DNA from: Janthinobacterium sp. 344
GTDB taxonomy: Bacteria; Pseudomonadota; Gammaproteobacteria; Burkholderiales; Burkholderiaceae_D
Length of the DNA: 64,000 nt
Direction: 5' to 3'
Assembly: GCF_900112025.1 (NCBI RefSeq)
Contig: NZ_FOKL01000001.1
Coordinates: 213,648 to 277,647, forward strand
Part shown: piece by piece, positions 42,471 through 50,935 of the stretch
How the letters are laid out: every line of letters starts with the position of its first letter
How positions within the stretch are numbered: position 1 is the stretch's first letter
Translations under genes and position numbers: made by a program
The notes under the pieces: generated by a model
What the model was told of the DNA's origin: nothing
Database searches by the model: none
What the model saw: only the letters and a program-made list of their open reading frames with translations

Positions 42471-45266
42471 ATGCGCGGCGCTGCGGGCAAGCCGGCCTTC
42501 CTGGTCGGCATCGACCTGGGCACCACCAACACGGTGGTGGCGTATGCCAATGCCAATGATGCGCAGGCGGCGATCGACCTGTTCGACATCGAGCAGCTGG
42601 TGGCGCCCGGCGAAGTGGGCGCACGCCCCCTGCTGCCGTCCCTGCGCTACCACCCCGCCCCCGGCGAGCTGGCGGCGGGCGATTTACAACTGCCGTGGCA
42701 GCAAGATGACGTGGCCGGCGTGGCGCAGCCCGTGCTGGGCGCCCTGGCGCGCCAGCTGGGCGCACAGGTGCCGGGCCGCCTCGTTGCCAGCGCGAAGAGC
42801 TGGCTGTCGCATGCCAGCGTGGACCGTCAGGCCCCCATTTTGCCGTGGGGCGCGGACCATGATGTGCCGAAGGTGTCGCCCGTGGCGGCCAGCGCCAGCT
42901 ACCTGGCCCACGTGCGCGCGGCGTGGAATGCGCGTTTCCCGCATGCCCCTTTGGCGCAGCAGGAACTGGTGCTGACCATCCCCGCCTCGTTCGACGAGGG
43001 TGCGCGCGCACTCACCCTGCAAGCGGCGCGCATGGCGGGTTTGCCCACCGTGCGGCTGGTGGAGGAGCCGCAGGCGGCCTTTTATGATTACCTGCAGCGC
43101 CGGCGCGCCACCCTGCGCGCAGACCTGGCCGGCACGCGCCGCATCCTGGTCTGCGACGTGGGTGGCGGCACCACCGATTTCAGCCTGATCGACGTGGCCT
43201 TCGACGCGGATGGCGAAGCGCAGCTGGAACGCAGCAGCGTGGGCAACCACCTGATCCTCGGCGGCGACAATATGGATCTGGCCCTGGCGCACCTGGTGGA
43301 AACGCGCATGGCCGCCGGCATCGAGGGCGGCATGAAGCTGTCGGCCGCGCGATTGTCGCAGCTGATGCAGCGCTGCCGCGCCGCCAAGGAGCTGCTGCTG
43401 TCGAAGGACGCCCCCGACAAGGCCACCGTCACCCTGCTGGGCGCCGGATCGCGCCTGGTCAAAGGCAGCCGTTCCGTCGACGTCACGCGCGAGGAAGTGG
43501 CGGCCATGCTGGTCGACGGCTTCTTCCCGATGGTGGCACAGGACGAGACGGCGAAAAAAGGCCGTGCCGGCATCGTCGCATTCGGCCTGCCGTATGCGCA
43601 GGACGCGGCCATCACGCGCCATCTGGCCAGCTTCCTGCAGCAGCATCCGGGGGCACTGCCCGACACCGTGCTGCTGAACGGCGGCGTGTTCCGCGCCGAC
43701 GCGCTGGCGCGCCGCCTGGCCGAGACCCTGGCGCACTGGCGCGGCGCGCCCTTGACCATCCTGCACAACGACAATCCCGACGTGGCCGTGGCGCGCGGCG
43801 CCGTCGCCTACGCGCTGGCCCGCCGTGGCCAGGCGCCGCGCATCGGCGGCGGTTCGCCGCGCAGCTATTTCCTCGTGCTGGGCGAAGCGGGCAAGGACAA
43901 CCGCGCCGTCTGCATCCTGCCCCGTGGCAGCGCCAGCGGCGAGGAAATTCGCCTGACGCAGCGCCTGTTCGCGCTGCGCCTGGGCCGGCCCGTGCGCTTC
44001 CACCTGGCCACCTCCATCGCGGAAGCGGGCACGCCGCCCAAGCTGGGCGACATCGTCGACCTGGGCGCCGGCGACTACCTGCGCCTGCCGCCGCTGGCCA
44101 GCGTGCTGCACGACAAACAGGATGCGGGCGACAAGCGCGAAATCACCGTGCAGCTGGCCACCGTGATGACGGAGGTGGGCACACTGGAAGTGCATTGCGT
44201 GGCCGAAGCCGATGCCAGCGACCGCTGGCTGCTGGAATTCCAGCTGCGCGGTAGCGAGGAGGAGCAAGGCCACGATGGCAGCGAAGGCAACGCTGCCGCA
44301 GTCCCGCCCCGGATAAAAGAGGCGGTCGAGAAAATCGAGCGCATCTTCGGCGGCAAGGCGCAAAAGGTCGACGTCAAGGAAGTGCGCCAGCTGCGCCAGC
44401 ACCTGGAACGGGGACTGGGCGGGCGCGACAGCTGGGACACACCCCTGCTGCGCCAGCTGTTCGACGCCCTCCTGCTGCGCGCCCGCGGGCGGCGCCGCTC
44501 GGCCGAGCATGAGCGTGTCTGGCTGAACCTGGCCGGCTACTGCCTGCGTCCCGGCTATGGCGACGCGCTCGATGCGTGGCGCATCGAGCAGCTGTGGGCC
44601 ATGTTCGACGCGGGCGTGCAGCATCACAAGGACAGCCAGGTGTGCGCCGAATGGTGGACCCTGTGGCGCCGGGTGGCCGGCGGTTTGAGCACGGAGCAGC
44701 AATTGCGCCTGCTCGACGACTTCGCCTTCAACCTGCAAGCCGATGCGGCCCAGCGCGGCAGCCGCCCCGTCACCCTGGTGAACGGCAGCGACGACGACAT
44801 GCTGCGCCTGGGCGCCTCGCTGGAGCGCATCCCTGGCGCCTACAAGGCGGAAGTGGGCGCCTGGCTGCTGAAGCGCCTGGACAAAGCCAGCAAGAAGGGC
44901 GAGCCGGCGGACACCAACACCCTGTGGGCGCTGGCCAGGGTCGGCGCGCGTCAGCCCTTCCACGGCAGCGCGCACGAAGTGGTCGACAGCGCCACCGTGG
45001 CCGACTGGCTGGCCGTGCTGCTGGCGCTGGACTGGAAGAAGGTGGAGCCGGCGGCGTTTGCCGCCACCCACCTGGCCCGCATGACGGGCGACCGCTCGCG
45101 CGACATCGGCGACGAGCTGCGCGCCACCATCCTCGCCCGCCTGAAAGCCGTGGGCGCGCCGCCCCTGTGGCAGGCGATGGTCAGTGAAGTGACGCAGCTG
45201 GACGAGGCGGCGGCCAAGCGCATGCTGGGCGAAGCGCTGCCGCCGGGCTTGAAGCTGATCGGCTGA
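42471..45266 (+). CDS. Hsp70-family protein 2 with DUF3731-like C-terminal extension
   Basis: 931 residues, two bases after the first homologue. The ATPase motifs are GIDLGTTNTVVAYA, LVEEPQAAFYDYL, VCDVGGGTTDFSL, GGDNMDLALAHLVE and DTVLLNGGVFRADAL. From about residue 600 an alpha-helical extension begins (IKEAVEKIERIFGGKAQKVD, then RQLRQHLERGLGGRDSWDT, through to the end), matching the DUF3731 region found on such Hsp70 homologues. Two consecutive ATPase-type proteins with different C-termini suggest a heteromeric machine. Client and nucleotide cycle are unknown. It ends two bases before the convergent PEP-CTERM gene. Confidence 0.88.
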   Translation: MRGAAGKPAFLVGIDLGTTNTVVAYANANDAQAAIDLFDIEQLVAPGEVGARPLLPSLRYHPAPGELAAGDLQLPWQQDDVAGVAQPVLGALARQLGAQVPGRLVASAKSWLSHASVDRQAPILPWGADHDVPKVSPVAASASYLAHVRAAWNARFPHAPLAQQELVLTIPASFDEGARALTLQAARMAGLPTVRLVEEPQAAFYDYLQRRRATLRADLAGTRRILVCDVGGGTTDFSLIDVAFDADGEAQLERSSVGNHLILGGDNMDLALAHLVETRMAAGIEGGMKLSAARLSQLMQRCRAAKELLLSKDAPDKATVTLLGAGSRLVKGSRSVDVTREEVAAMLVDGFFPMVAQDETAKKGRAGIVAFGLPYAQDAAITRHLASFLQQHPGALPDTVLLNGGVFRADALARRLAETLAHWRGAPLTILHNDNPDVAVARGAVAYALARRGQAPRIGGGSPRSYFLVLGEAGKDNRAVCILPRGSASGEEIRLTQRLFALRLGRPVRFHLATSIAEAGTPPKLGDIVDLGAGDYLRLPPLASVLHDKQDAGDKREITVQLATVMTEVGTLEVHCVAEADASDRWLLEFQLRGSEEEQGHDGSEGNAAAVPPRIKEAVEKIERIFGGKAQKVDVKEVRQLRQHLERGLGGRDSWDTPLLRQLFDALLLRARGRRRSAEHERVWLNLAGYCLRPGYGDALDAWRIEQLWAMFDAGVQHHKDSQVCAEWWTLWRRVAGGLSTEQQLRLLDDFAFNLQADAAQRGSRPVTLVNGSDDDMLRLGASLERIPGAYKAEVGAWLLKRLDKASKKGEPADTNTLWALARVGARQPFHGSAHEVVDSATVADWLAVLLALDWKKVEPAAFAATHLARMTGDRSRDIGDELRATILARLKAVGAPPLWQAMVSEVTQLDEAAAKRMLGEALPPGLKLIG

Positions 45267-45267
45267 A

Positions 45268-46065
45268 TCAGGCTGGCGTGCCGCTGCGCGCCCCACGGCG
45301 GCGGCGCAAGCCGGCTGCGCCGCACAGGGCCAGGCCGGCCAGCAGCATCGCGTAGGTGCCGGGTTCCGGTACGGGCGACGTGAAAATGGTCAGGGTCGGA
45401 TTGACGAGGCGGTAACTCGCATAGGCAGGAAGGCTCCCGTCATAACTATAATCGGGGCCGTTCACGCGATATTGACCCAGCTGTGCATTGACATAGCTCA
45501 TACCGCTGATAAACATCGTGAACGGGTCCGTCAACGACAAGCCGACTCCTTGCAGCAATATGTTCTGCGTGCCGTCCAGGCTTTCTTGGCGGAATGATTC
45601 GCCCGCGATGCGCTGGCCATGCGGCCCGGTCAAAGCGAGGGCTTCCATCGATCCACTGTTGCTGGCGTTGCCAGGCTGAATAATGCTGGCGCCAGCGGGC
45701 GCCTCGGCAACCTGCAGCACGCCCACCAGCGTGGCGGCAAAGGAAAAGCCCGTCACGCGATACCCGTTACGCACGCTGATATCGAACACGCCCGTGTACA
45801 GATCGCCATTCGACATGCTGGTTCCCTGGGTATCCATGCTGAGGCTGCTGGCCAGGCTCGTCATGCCCAGTGTCGTCACGCCACCGGCATCGGACAACAA
45901 GGTCACCTTCTGTGCTTGCGAATTGCCATAGTACTCCGGATACTCCGTCATCAAAAAATTGCTGGTTTGCAAAGGTTGCATCGTTGACTGGGCGTGCGCC
46001 GCGTGCATCGACGCAGCGGCCAGCATCATGCTCAAAAAACACAGCTGTTTTCGTATCAGGTTCAT
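45268..46065 (-). CDS. PEP-CTERM sorting-domain protein
   Basis: 265 residues from the ATG at 46065. It has an N-terminal signal peptide (LCFLSMMLAAASMHAAHAQ), a polar beta-rich middle without recognised domain, and a C-terminal sorting signal VPEPGTYAMLLAGLALCG followed by an RRRRG cluster. Such proteins are processed by an exosortase, which must be encoded elsewhere. The role is likely extracellular matrix or surface display. The upstream gap (46066-46248) is AT-rich and may hold its promoter. Confidence 0.88.
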   Translation of the reverse strand: MNLIRKQLCFLSMMLAAASMHAAHAQSTMQPLQTSNFLMTEYPEYYGNSQAQKVTLLSDAGGVTTLGMTSLASSLSMDTQGTSMSNGDLYTGVFDISVRNGYRVTGFSFAATLVGVLQVAEAPAGASIIQPGNASNSGSMEALALTGPHGQRIAGESFRQESLDGTQNILLQGVGLSLTDPFTMFISGMSYVNAQLGQYRVNGPDYSYDGSLPAYASYRLVNPTLTIFTSPVPEPGTYAMLLAGLALCGAAGLRRRRGARSGTPA

Positions 46066-46152
46066 TTGTCGGCTTTCGCGGAAAGGGAAAGTGAGCACCT
46101 GCGGCGCAGATGATGCCTCACATGAAATTATCAAAAAATCATTTTAAATTAG

Positions 46153-46192
46153 TAAGTAAATAAAAACAACAATGTTTTTTTAAATTTACTTA
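46153..46192 (-). terminator. AT-rich hairpin between CHASE2 and PEP-CTERM genes
   Basis: TAAGTAAAT (46153-46161) pairs with ATTTACTTA (46184-46192), with an inner AAAAAC/GTTTTT match. Position fits a terminator for the CHASE2 gene, but the low GC content makes it a weak one. It might instead be a regulatory dyad upstream of the PEP-CTERM gene. Confidence 0.35.
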
Positions 46193-46248
46193 AAGATAAT
46201 TTCGCCTTCCTGTCCAGCCCTGCCCGGCCCGCGCCGTTTCCCGGGGAT

Positions 46249-47790
46249 TTACAGCAGCGCCACCACCAACAGCAGCACCGCCAGCGGCGCCTGCACCAGC
46301 ACGATGCCGGGATGCGTGCGGCGCAGCTGGGCCCATACGTTCAGGCCCGGCACTTCCTCGTGCGGGTGGTGCGCCTCGTCGCGCAAGGACATCGCGTGCA
46401 GGAACATGCCGGCGATCAGGGGCCCCGGGTTGACCCACCAGCCCTGCTCCAGCAAGCCGCGCGACAAATACATGGCCAGCGCGCCGATGACGAAGGGCGA
46501 GGCCCACACCAGCACCAGCATCAGGCGAATGCCATAGAACTCGGCCAGGGTACCCATGCGGTGCAGGCGGCCGAAGTCATGGTCCTCCATGCGCTTGTCG
46601 ATGGCCAGTTCGGCGCGGCCATACAAGGTCCACAGGCCGCCGAACAGGCAGCCCAGCAGCACGCCGATGACGATATCGGCCAGGAAGACCACATATTTGT
46701 TGACGTCGGCCGTGCCGATGCCCAGCGAAGTGTAGCCCGCCGCGTGCAAATGCAAGCCCGCCTGCTCGCCTTCGGCCGTCGTGTAGCGGTCGCGCACATC
46801 GTAGGTGGCGCCGACGAACAGGACTTTTTTGCGCGCCGCATCGGCCGCCACGCCCGCCTTGCCATCGACCAGCCGCACGCCCAGGCGCGTGGGGTCGAGA
46901 AAGGCGGGCGCCACGGCGGCCGGGTGAAAGGGCGCCGTGACGGCATTCTGCTCGGCCGCGTCCTTGGCGTCGCCGTGGATGACGGGTTCGAAGGCCCAGC
47001 GCGCCAGTTCCTTTTCGCTGCGCGCGCGCTGCGCCAGCTGGCAGACCCGGTCGGCGAGCCGGTAGCCCTGCTTTTGTTCCGACAGCGCGGCCGGCATGGG
47101 CTGCGCCTGCTCCTGCTGCCAGGCGCCATGCGCCAGCTCGAACGCCACGGCCGCCAGCACGGGGCTTTTCAGCTCGATGCGCGTGACGGCGCCCATGCGT
47201 TCGCGGATGCGCGGGCTGGCGAAATGCACGCCGGCCGCGCAGCGCGCGCGCAGCCACGGCAGGTTCGCGTTCTGGTCCGATTGTTCCGGCAGGATCAGCA
47301 CCAGCTGATGGCCATCCGTGGCCAGCCGGTCGAGCAGCTGGTCGAGCGGCCGCGCTCCCGGCGCATGCTGTTCGTAGACGGCCGGCGCCAGGTCCAGGTC
47401 GATGGCCAGCACCTGCGCGCCGCGCTGCGCCACGTTGGCCAGCAACTGCTGCAGGCGCGCCCGCTCCAGCGGTTCACGCTCGTCGAACACCTGTTCAAAC
47501 GCGGGCTGGTCGATCTCGATGATGCCGGGCCGGTAGGCGGCGCCCGGATCCTTGCCGCGGTTTAGCAGCTGGCCCTGTTCCGCGCTGGCGCGCAGCATGG
47601 CCGCATCGAGCCACTCCAGCACGTGAAACCCTTCCAGCGCCAGCATCAGCGAGGCGATCAGGCTGGCGCCGATCACATGGTGCAGCAGATGCGTGCCCGT
47701 CAGCTTGAAGGCCGAGCCGAGCTGGACAACCGGCCACAGCAGGCGCCGCCACAGCGGTGGGCGCGCGGATTCAGGCTGGCCGGTTTTCAA
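46249..47790 (-). CDS. Orphan CHASE2-domain membrane protein
   Basis: 513 residues. One N-terminal membrane helix (about 40-58) is followed by a large extracytoplasmic CHASE2 domain (about 65-365: IIEIDQPAFEQVF, QVLAIDLDLAPAVYE, LFVGATYDVRDRYTTAEGE and LHLHAAGYTSLG). At least three C-terminal helices follow. CHASE2 normally sits on kinases or cyclases, but no kinase, GGDEF, cyclase or protein-kinase domain follows here. It may pass its signal to a partner such as the EAL protein encoded 82 bases upstream on the same strand. That pairing is inference from adjacency. Confidence 0.85.
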   Translation of the reverse strand: MKTGQPESARPPLWRRLLWPVVQLGSAFKLTGTHLLHHVIGASLIASLMLALEGFHVLEWLDAAMLRASAEQGQLLNRGKDPGAAYRPGIIEIDQPAFEQVFDEREPLERARLQQLLANVAQRGAQVLAIDLDLAPAVYEQHAPGARPLDQLLDRLATDGHQLVLILPEQSDQNANLPWLRARCAAGVHFASPRIRERMGAVTRIELKSPVLAAVAFELAHGAWQQEQAQPMPAALSEQKQGYRLADRVCQLAQRARSEKELARWAFEPVIHGDAKDAAEQNAVTAPFHPAAVAPAFLDPTRLGVRLVDGKAGVAADAARKKVLFVGATYDVRDRYTTAEGEQAGLHLHAAGYTSLGIGTADVNKYVVFLADIVIGVLLGCLFGGLWTLYGRAELAIDKRMEDHDFGRLHRMGTLAEFYGIRLMLVLVWASPFVIGALAMYLSRGLLEQGWWVNPGPLIAGMFLHAMSLRDEAHHPHEEVPGLNVWAQLRRTHPGIVLVQAPLAVLLLVVALL

Positions 47791-47872
47791 TGTGCATTCC
47801 CCTTGGTGTCGTTGTTGAATTATATTTCAAACAACAATTGATAACGAAAGGAATATAGTATTGCAATTGTGC

Positions 47873-49477
47873 TCAGGCTGCCGCACGCCTGGCGCCGGCG
47901 CCGCTGACAGGATGCCGGCGGCAATACGCAATGAACTGCGCTGCCGGCAAGGCCTTGGAAAACAGCCAGCCCTGGCCATACTCGACGCCGCGTTCGCGCA
48001 GGTAGTCGGCCTGCAGCGGCGTTTCGACGCCTTCGGCGATGATCTGCAATTCCAGGGTGTGCGCCATGTCGATGATGTGCGACGTCACGCTGCTCGTCAC
48101 CGTGTCGCCGCCGATGGTATCGATGAATGATTTGTCGATCTTCAGCGCGTCGACGGGCAGGTTCTGCAGATACGCGAGGCTGGAATAGCCGGTGCCGAAA
48201 TCGTCGATGGCGACGGAAAAGCCCATGGCCCGCGCCCGCTCGAGCGCATTGCGCGCCGCCGCCACGTCGATGAAGCCGCGTTCCGTCGCTTCCAGCCATA
48301 TCTGGCCCACGGCGATGCCGCTGCCATCGAGCGCCCTGGCCAGCACATCGAGCAGCCTCCCCGTCTGGATATCGGAGGCGCAGACATTGATGGCGATATG
48401 CAGGTGGCCGTTGGCCAGCAGCAGCGCGCGCATCTCGCGCACGACGATGTCCACCAGCTGGTCGGTGATCGGCTCGATCAAGCCGCTCTCCTCGGCCTGC
48501 GGAATGAAATAATCGGGCCGCACCATCGTGCCATCGGGACGCGGCCAGCGTATCAGCGCCTCGGCGCCCACGCAGGCGCCATCCTTCAGGCGCACCAGCG
48601 GCTGGTAATGCACGATGAATTCGCGCTTTTTCAGCGCGTCCGCCATTTCTCCCTGCAGCGACAGGCGGCTGCGCGTCAGCCAAACCAACAGGCTGATGGC
48701 CACGGCGGCCAGCAGGAAACCGAAGGGCAGGATGTACAGCTGCTCGTTGCGCAGCTGCCTGCGCATGCTGCTCTCGGGCGCCAGGCCGACGGTGGCCAGT
48801 TCGCCCTTGCGGGCCACGGCGGCCTGCATCTTGTCCGCGCCGGCGATGGCTGGGTCATTGCCCTTGTCGCGCACCAGCCGGCCCACCAGTTCCGCGTCCG
48901 GCCCGTTCTGGCTGCCCAGCATGGCGCCGCCCGACGTGGCGACGGCGACCTGCACGTCGGGATCGGCGATGATGTCGGCCAGGTGGGCAGGGTCGACCAG
49001 CACCAGGTGCTTGTCCTTGAACAGGCCGATCATCGCCTTGCCCGTGACCCTGCCTGCCGACGGCGGCGCCGACGTGTAGACGTCGACGCCGCTTTTCGTC
49101 GTGAATTCAGGCTTGTCGAGGACGATGGTGCGGCCCTTTTCCGGCATGCCCCAGCTTGAACATTTCAGCTTGCCGTCCTCGAAATAAGCGATTTCCACGA
49201 CACCGCGCGACTCCAGCGTCGACTGGCGCATCAGCGCGATATGGGCGTCGGAACACGGGCGCACCGTCAGCCTGGCAACCGATTGCAGGGCCGCGCCCAC
49301 CTCGTCAAACGACTTGCTGGCGCGCGTCATGGCGATGTCCGCCACGCGCTGCAGGCGCAGCTGCTCGACTTCCCGCGCCCGCAGGCCGGAAAAATGCAGG
49401 CTGCCCCAGAGGGACAGCAGCACGACCATGGCGGAAGCGCCCACTGCCGCGCAAACGAGCTTGTTACGACGATTCAA
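47873..49477 (-). CDS. CSS-motif EAL-domain c-di-GMP phosphodiesterase
   Basis: 534 residues from a TTG at 49477, preferred because GGAGG lies five bases upstream; an in-frame GTG at 49513 lacks such a site. A membrane helix, a periplasmic CSS domain with the CSS motif at about residues 106-108 (LKCSSWG) and partner Cys near 75, and a second helix (FLLAAVAISLLVWL) lead to an EAL domain: AEALIRW, EATERGF, IDDFGTGYSSLAYL, KIDKSFI and AEGVE. All key EAL residues appear intact. It probably hydrolyses c-di-GMP under control of periplasmic disulfide state. The next gene downstream encodes the CHASE2 protein. Confidence 0.92.
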   Translation of the reverse strand: MNRRNKLVCAAVGASAMVVLLSLWGSLHFSGLRAREVEQLRLQRVADIAMTRASKSFDEVGAALQSVARLTVRPCSDAHIALMRQSTLESRGVVEIAYFEDGKLKCSSWGMPEKGRTIVLDKPEFTTKSGVDVYTSAPPSAGRVTGKAMIGLFKDKHLVLVDPAHLADIIADPDVQVAVATSGGAMLGSQNGPDAELVGRLVRDKGNDPAIAGADKMQAAVARKGELATVGLAPESSMRRQLRNEQLYILPFGFLLAAVAISLLVWLTRSRLSLQGEMADALKKREFIVHYQPLVRLKDGACVGAEALIRWPRPDGTMVRPDYFIPQAEESGLIEPITDQLVDIVVREMRALLLANGHLHIAINVCASDIQTGRLLDVLARALDGSGIAVGQIWLEATERGFIDVAAARNALERARAMGFSVAIDDFGTGYSSLAYLQNLPVDALKIDKSFIDTIGGDTVTSSVTSHIIDMAHTLELQIIAEGVETPLQADYLRERGVEYGQGWLFSKALPAAQFIAYCRRHPVSGAGARRAAA

Positions 49478-49542
49478 TCCGCCCTCCCCGTTGAATGTGC
49501 AAATGGCCCGCACGCGCGGGCCATTCGGCGTTGCGGCGGCGC

Positions 49543-50892
49543 TTACTTCGGCTTGGCCAGCAGCAGCTTGCCCAGCGCTTCAAAGGCGGGCGTGGTGGTC
49601 GGATCGTTGGCCGCGTTGGCCGCCGTCGGCGTCGAGGCAAAACGCACGATCACCATCTCGGCCTTCGGATCGACATAAATGCGCTGGCCGTAGACGCCAC
49701 GCGCCATGTAGGCGCCATGGTCGTTGTGCGTGACCCACCACATGTCGCGGTAGCTCCAGCCTTTCAGCAGGTCATAGCCGCCCTTGGCGAACAGCTGCTT
49801 GTCGCCGCCGCCGCGAATGTCCGCGACCGCTGCCTTGGGGAGGATTTGCTGGCCGTTGTAACGGCCATCGTTGCGCAGCATTTCGCCAAAGCGCGCCAGG
49901 TCGCGCAAGCCGGCGCTCAGGCCGCCGCCGGCAAACGGCGTGCCCGTCGAATCGACGCTCATGTAGCTATCCTGCTCGGCGCCCAGCTTTTTCCACACAT
50001 GCTCGGACAGGTAGTCGTTGACGTTCTGTCCCGTGACCCGGGCGATGAGCCAGCCCAGCACATCGGCATTGACCGTGCGGTAGCCGAATGCCTCGCCATG
50101 CTTGCCCTGGTGCTGCACCGTTTGCAGGTACTCGAAATAGCTGCGCGGCCCCGTGTAATCCTTGGGCTTGGGCAGCGGATTGCCGGCCGCCGCGTGCTTC
50201 CACACTTCGGCGTCCGGATCGGCATAGTCTTCGCTGAATTTCAGGCCCGTGGTCATGTCGAGCACCTGGCGCACGGTGGCGTCGCCGAACGCCGACTTGG
50301 CCAGTTCGGGAATGTAGTCGGCCACGGTCTTGCCGGGATCGAGCTTGCCTTCCGCCACGAGCGCGGCGCCCAGGGTGCCCATCACGGATTTCGTCACCGA
50401 CATGGCGCCATGCTGGCCATCGTCCTTCAGCACGCCCAGGTAGCGTTCGTACACGATGCGGCCGCGGTGCAGCACCACGATGCCATCCGTGTAATTGGCG
50501 CCCAGCGACTGCTCCCAGGTCATCGTCTCCTTGCTGCCCAGCGGCGTGAAGCGCAGGCTGTCGATATCGTGGCGCAGCGCGCGCCGCAAGGGCAGCGGCG
50601 CTCCCAGGCCGCGCGACACATTCACCGTCGGCATCAGCTCGCGGAAATGCGACACGCTCCAGCGCAGCTGCGGGAAGTTGAAATAGCTGCCGTCATCGAA
50701 GCGGATGATCTTGTCGGCCGGCGGCGGCGCGCCCACCATCCATTTCAAGGCGGCCGGATCGCTGGCCGCAGCCGACAGCGGCGCAGCGGGGGCCGTTTCG
50801 GCGGCGCGCGCAGCGGCCGGCATGCCGCCCGTCGCGAGGGCCATGCAACTGGCCGCCAGGGCCATGCGTTTGATCTTCGGTAGTACATTCAT
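49543..50892 (-). CDS. Periplasmic serine hydrolase (class C beta-lactamase/esterase fold)
   Basis: 449 residues with a signal peptide (MALAASCMALATGGMPAAARA). The catalytic SxxK is Ser165-Val-Thr-Lys168 in MSVTKSVMG; a YxN-like Tyr appears in FGYRTVNADVLGWLIARV. The overall pattern is of the beta-lactamase-related serine hydrolase family, which includes esterases such as EstB and 6-aminohexanoate-dimer hydrolase. It lies 43 bases downstream of the porin gene on the same strand. An esterase acting on a product of the neighbouring monooxygenase is possible, but the signal peptide places it outside the cytoplasm. Confidence 0.88.
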   Translation of the reverse strand: MNVLPKIKRMALAASCMALATGGMPAAARAAETAPAAPLSAAASDPAALKWMVGAPPPADKIIRFDDGSYFNFPQLRWSVSHFRELMPTVNVSRGLGAPLPLRRALRHDIDSLRFTPLGSKETMTWEQSLGANYTDGIVVLHRGRIVYERYLGVLKDDGQHGAMSVTKSVMGTLGAALVAEGKLDPGKTVADYIPELAKSAFGDATVRQVLDMTTGLKFSEDYADPDAEVWKHAAAGNPLPKPKDYTGPRSYFEYLQTVQHQGKHGEAFGYRTVNADVLGWLIARVTGQNVNDYLSEHVWKKLGAEQDSYMSVDSTGTPFAGGGLSAGLRDLARFGEMLRNDGRYNGQQILPKAAVADIRGGGDKQLFAKGGYDLLKGWSYRDMWWVTHNDHGAYMARGVYGQRIYVDPKAEMVIVRFASTPTAANAANDPTTTPAFEALGKLLLAKPK

Positions 50893-50935
50893 GCGGGTTC
50901 TCCTGTGTTCAACAACAGATTAAATGCGAGCATCT

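Noticed and set aside
42684-45296. 870-codon minus-strand open frame opposite the second Hsp70-like gene
   Set aside because: Antisense frame without motifs; the plus-strand Hsp70 motifs are intact.
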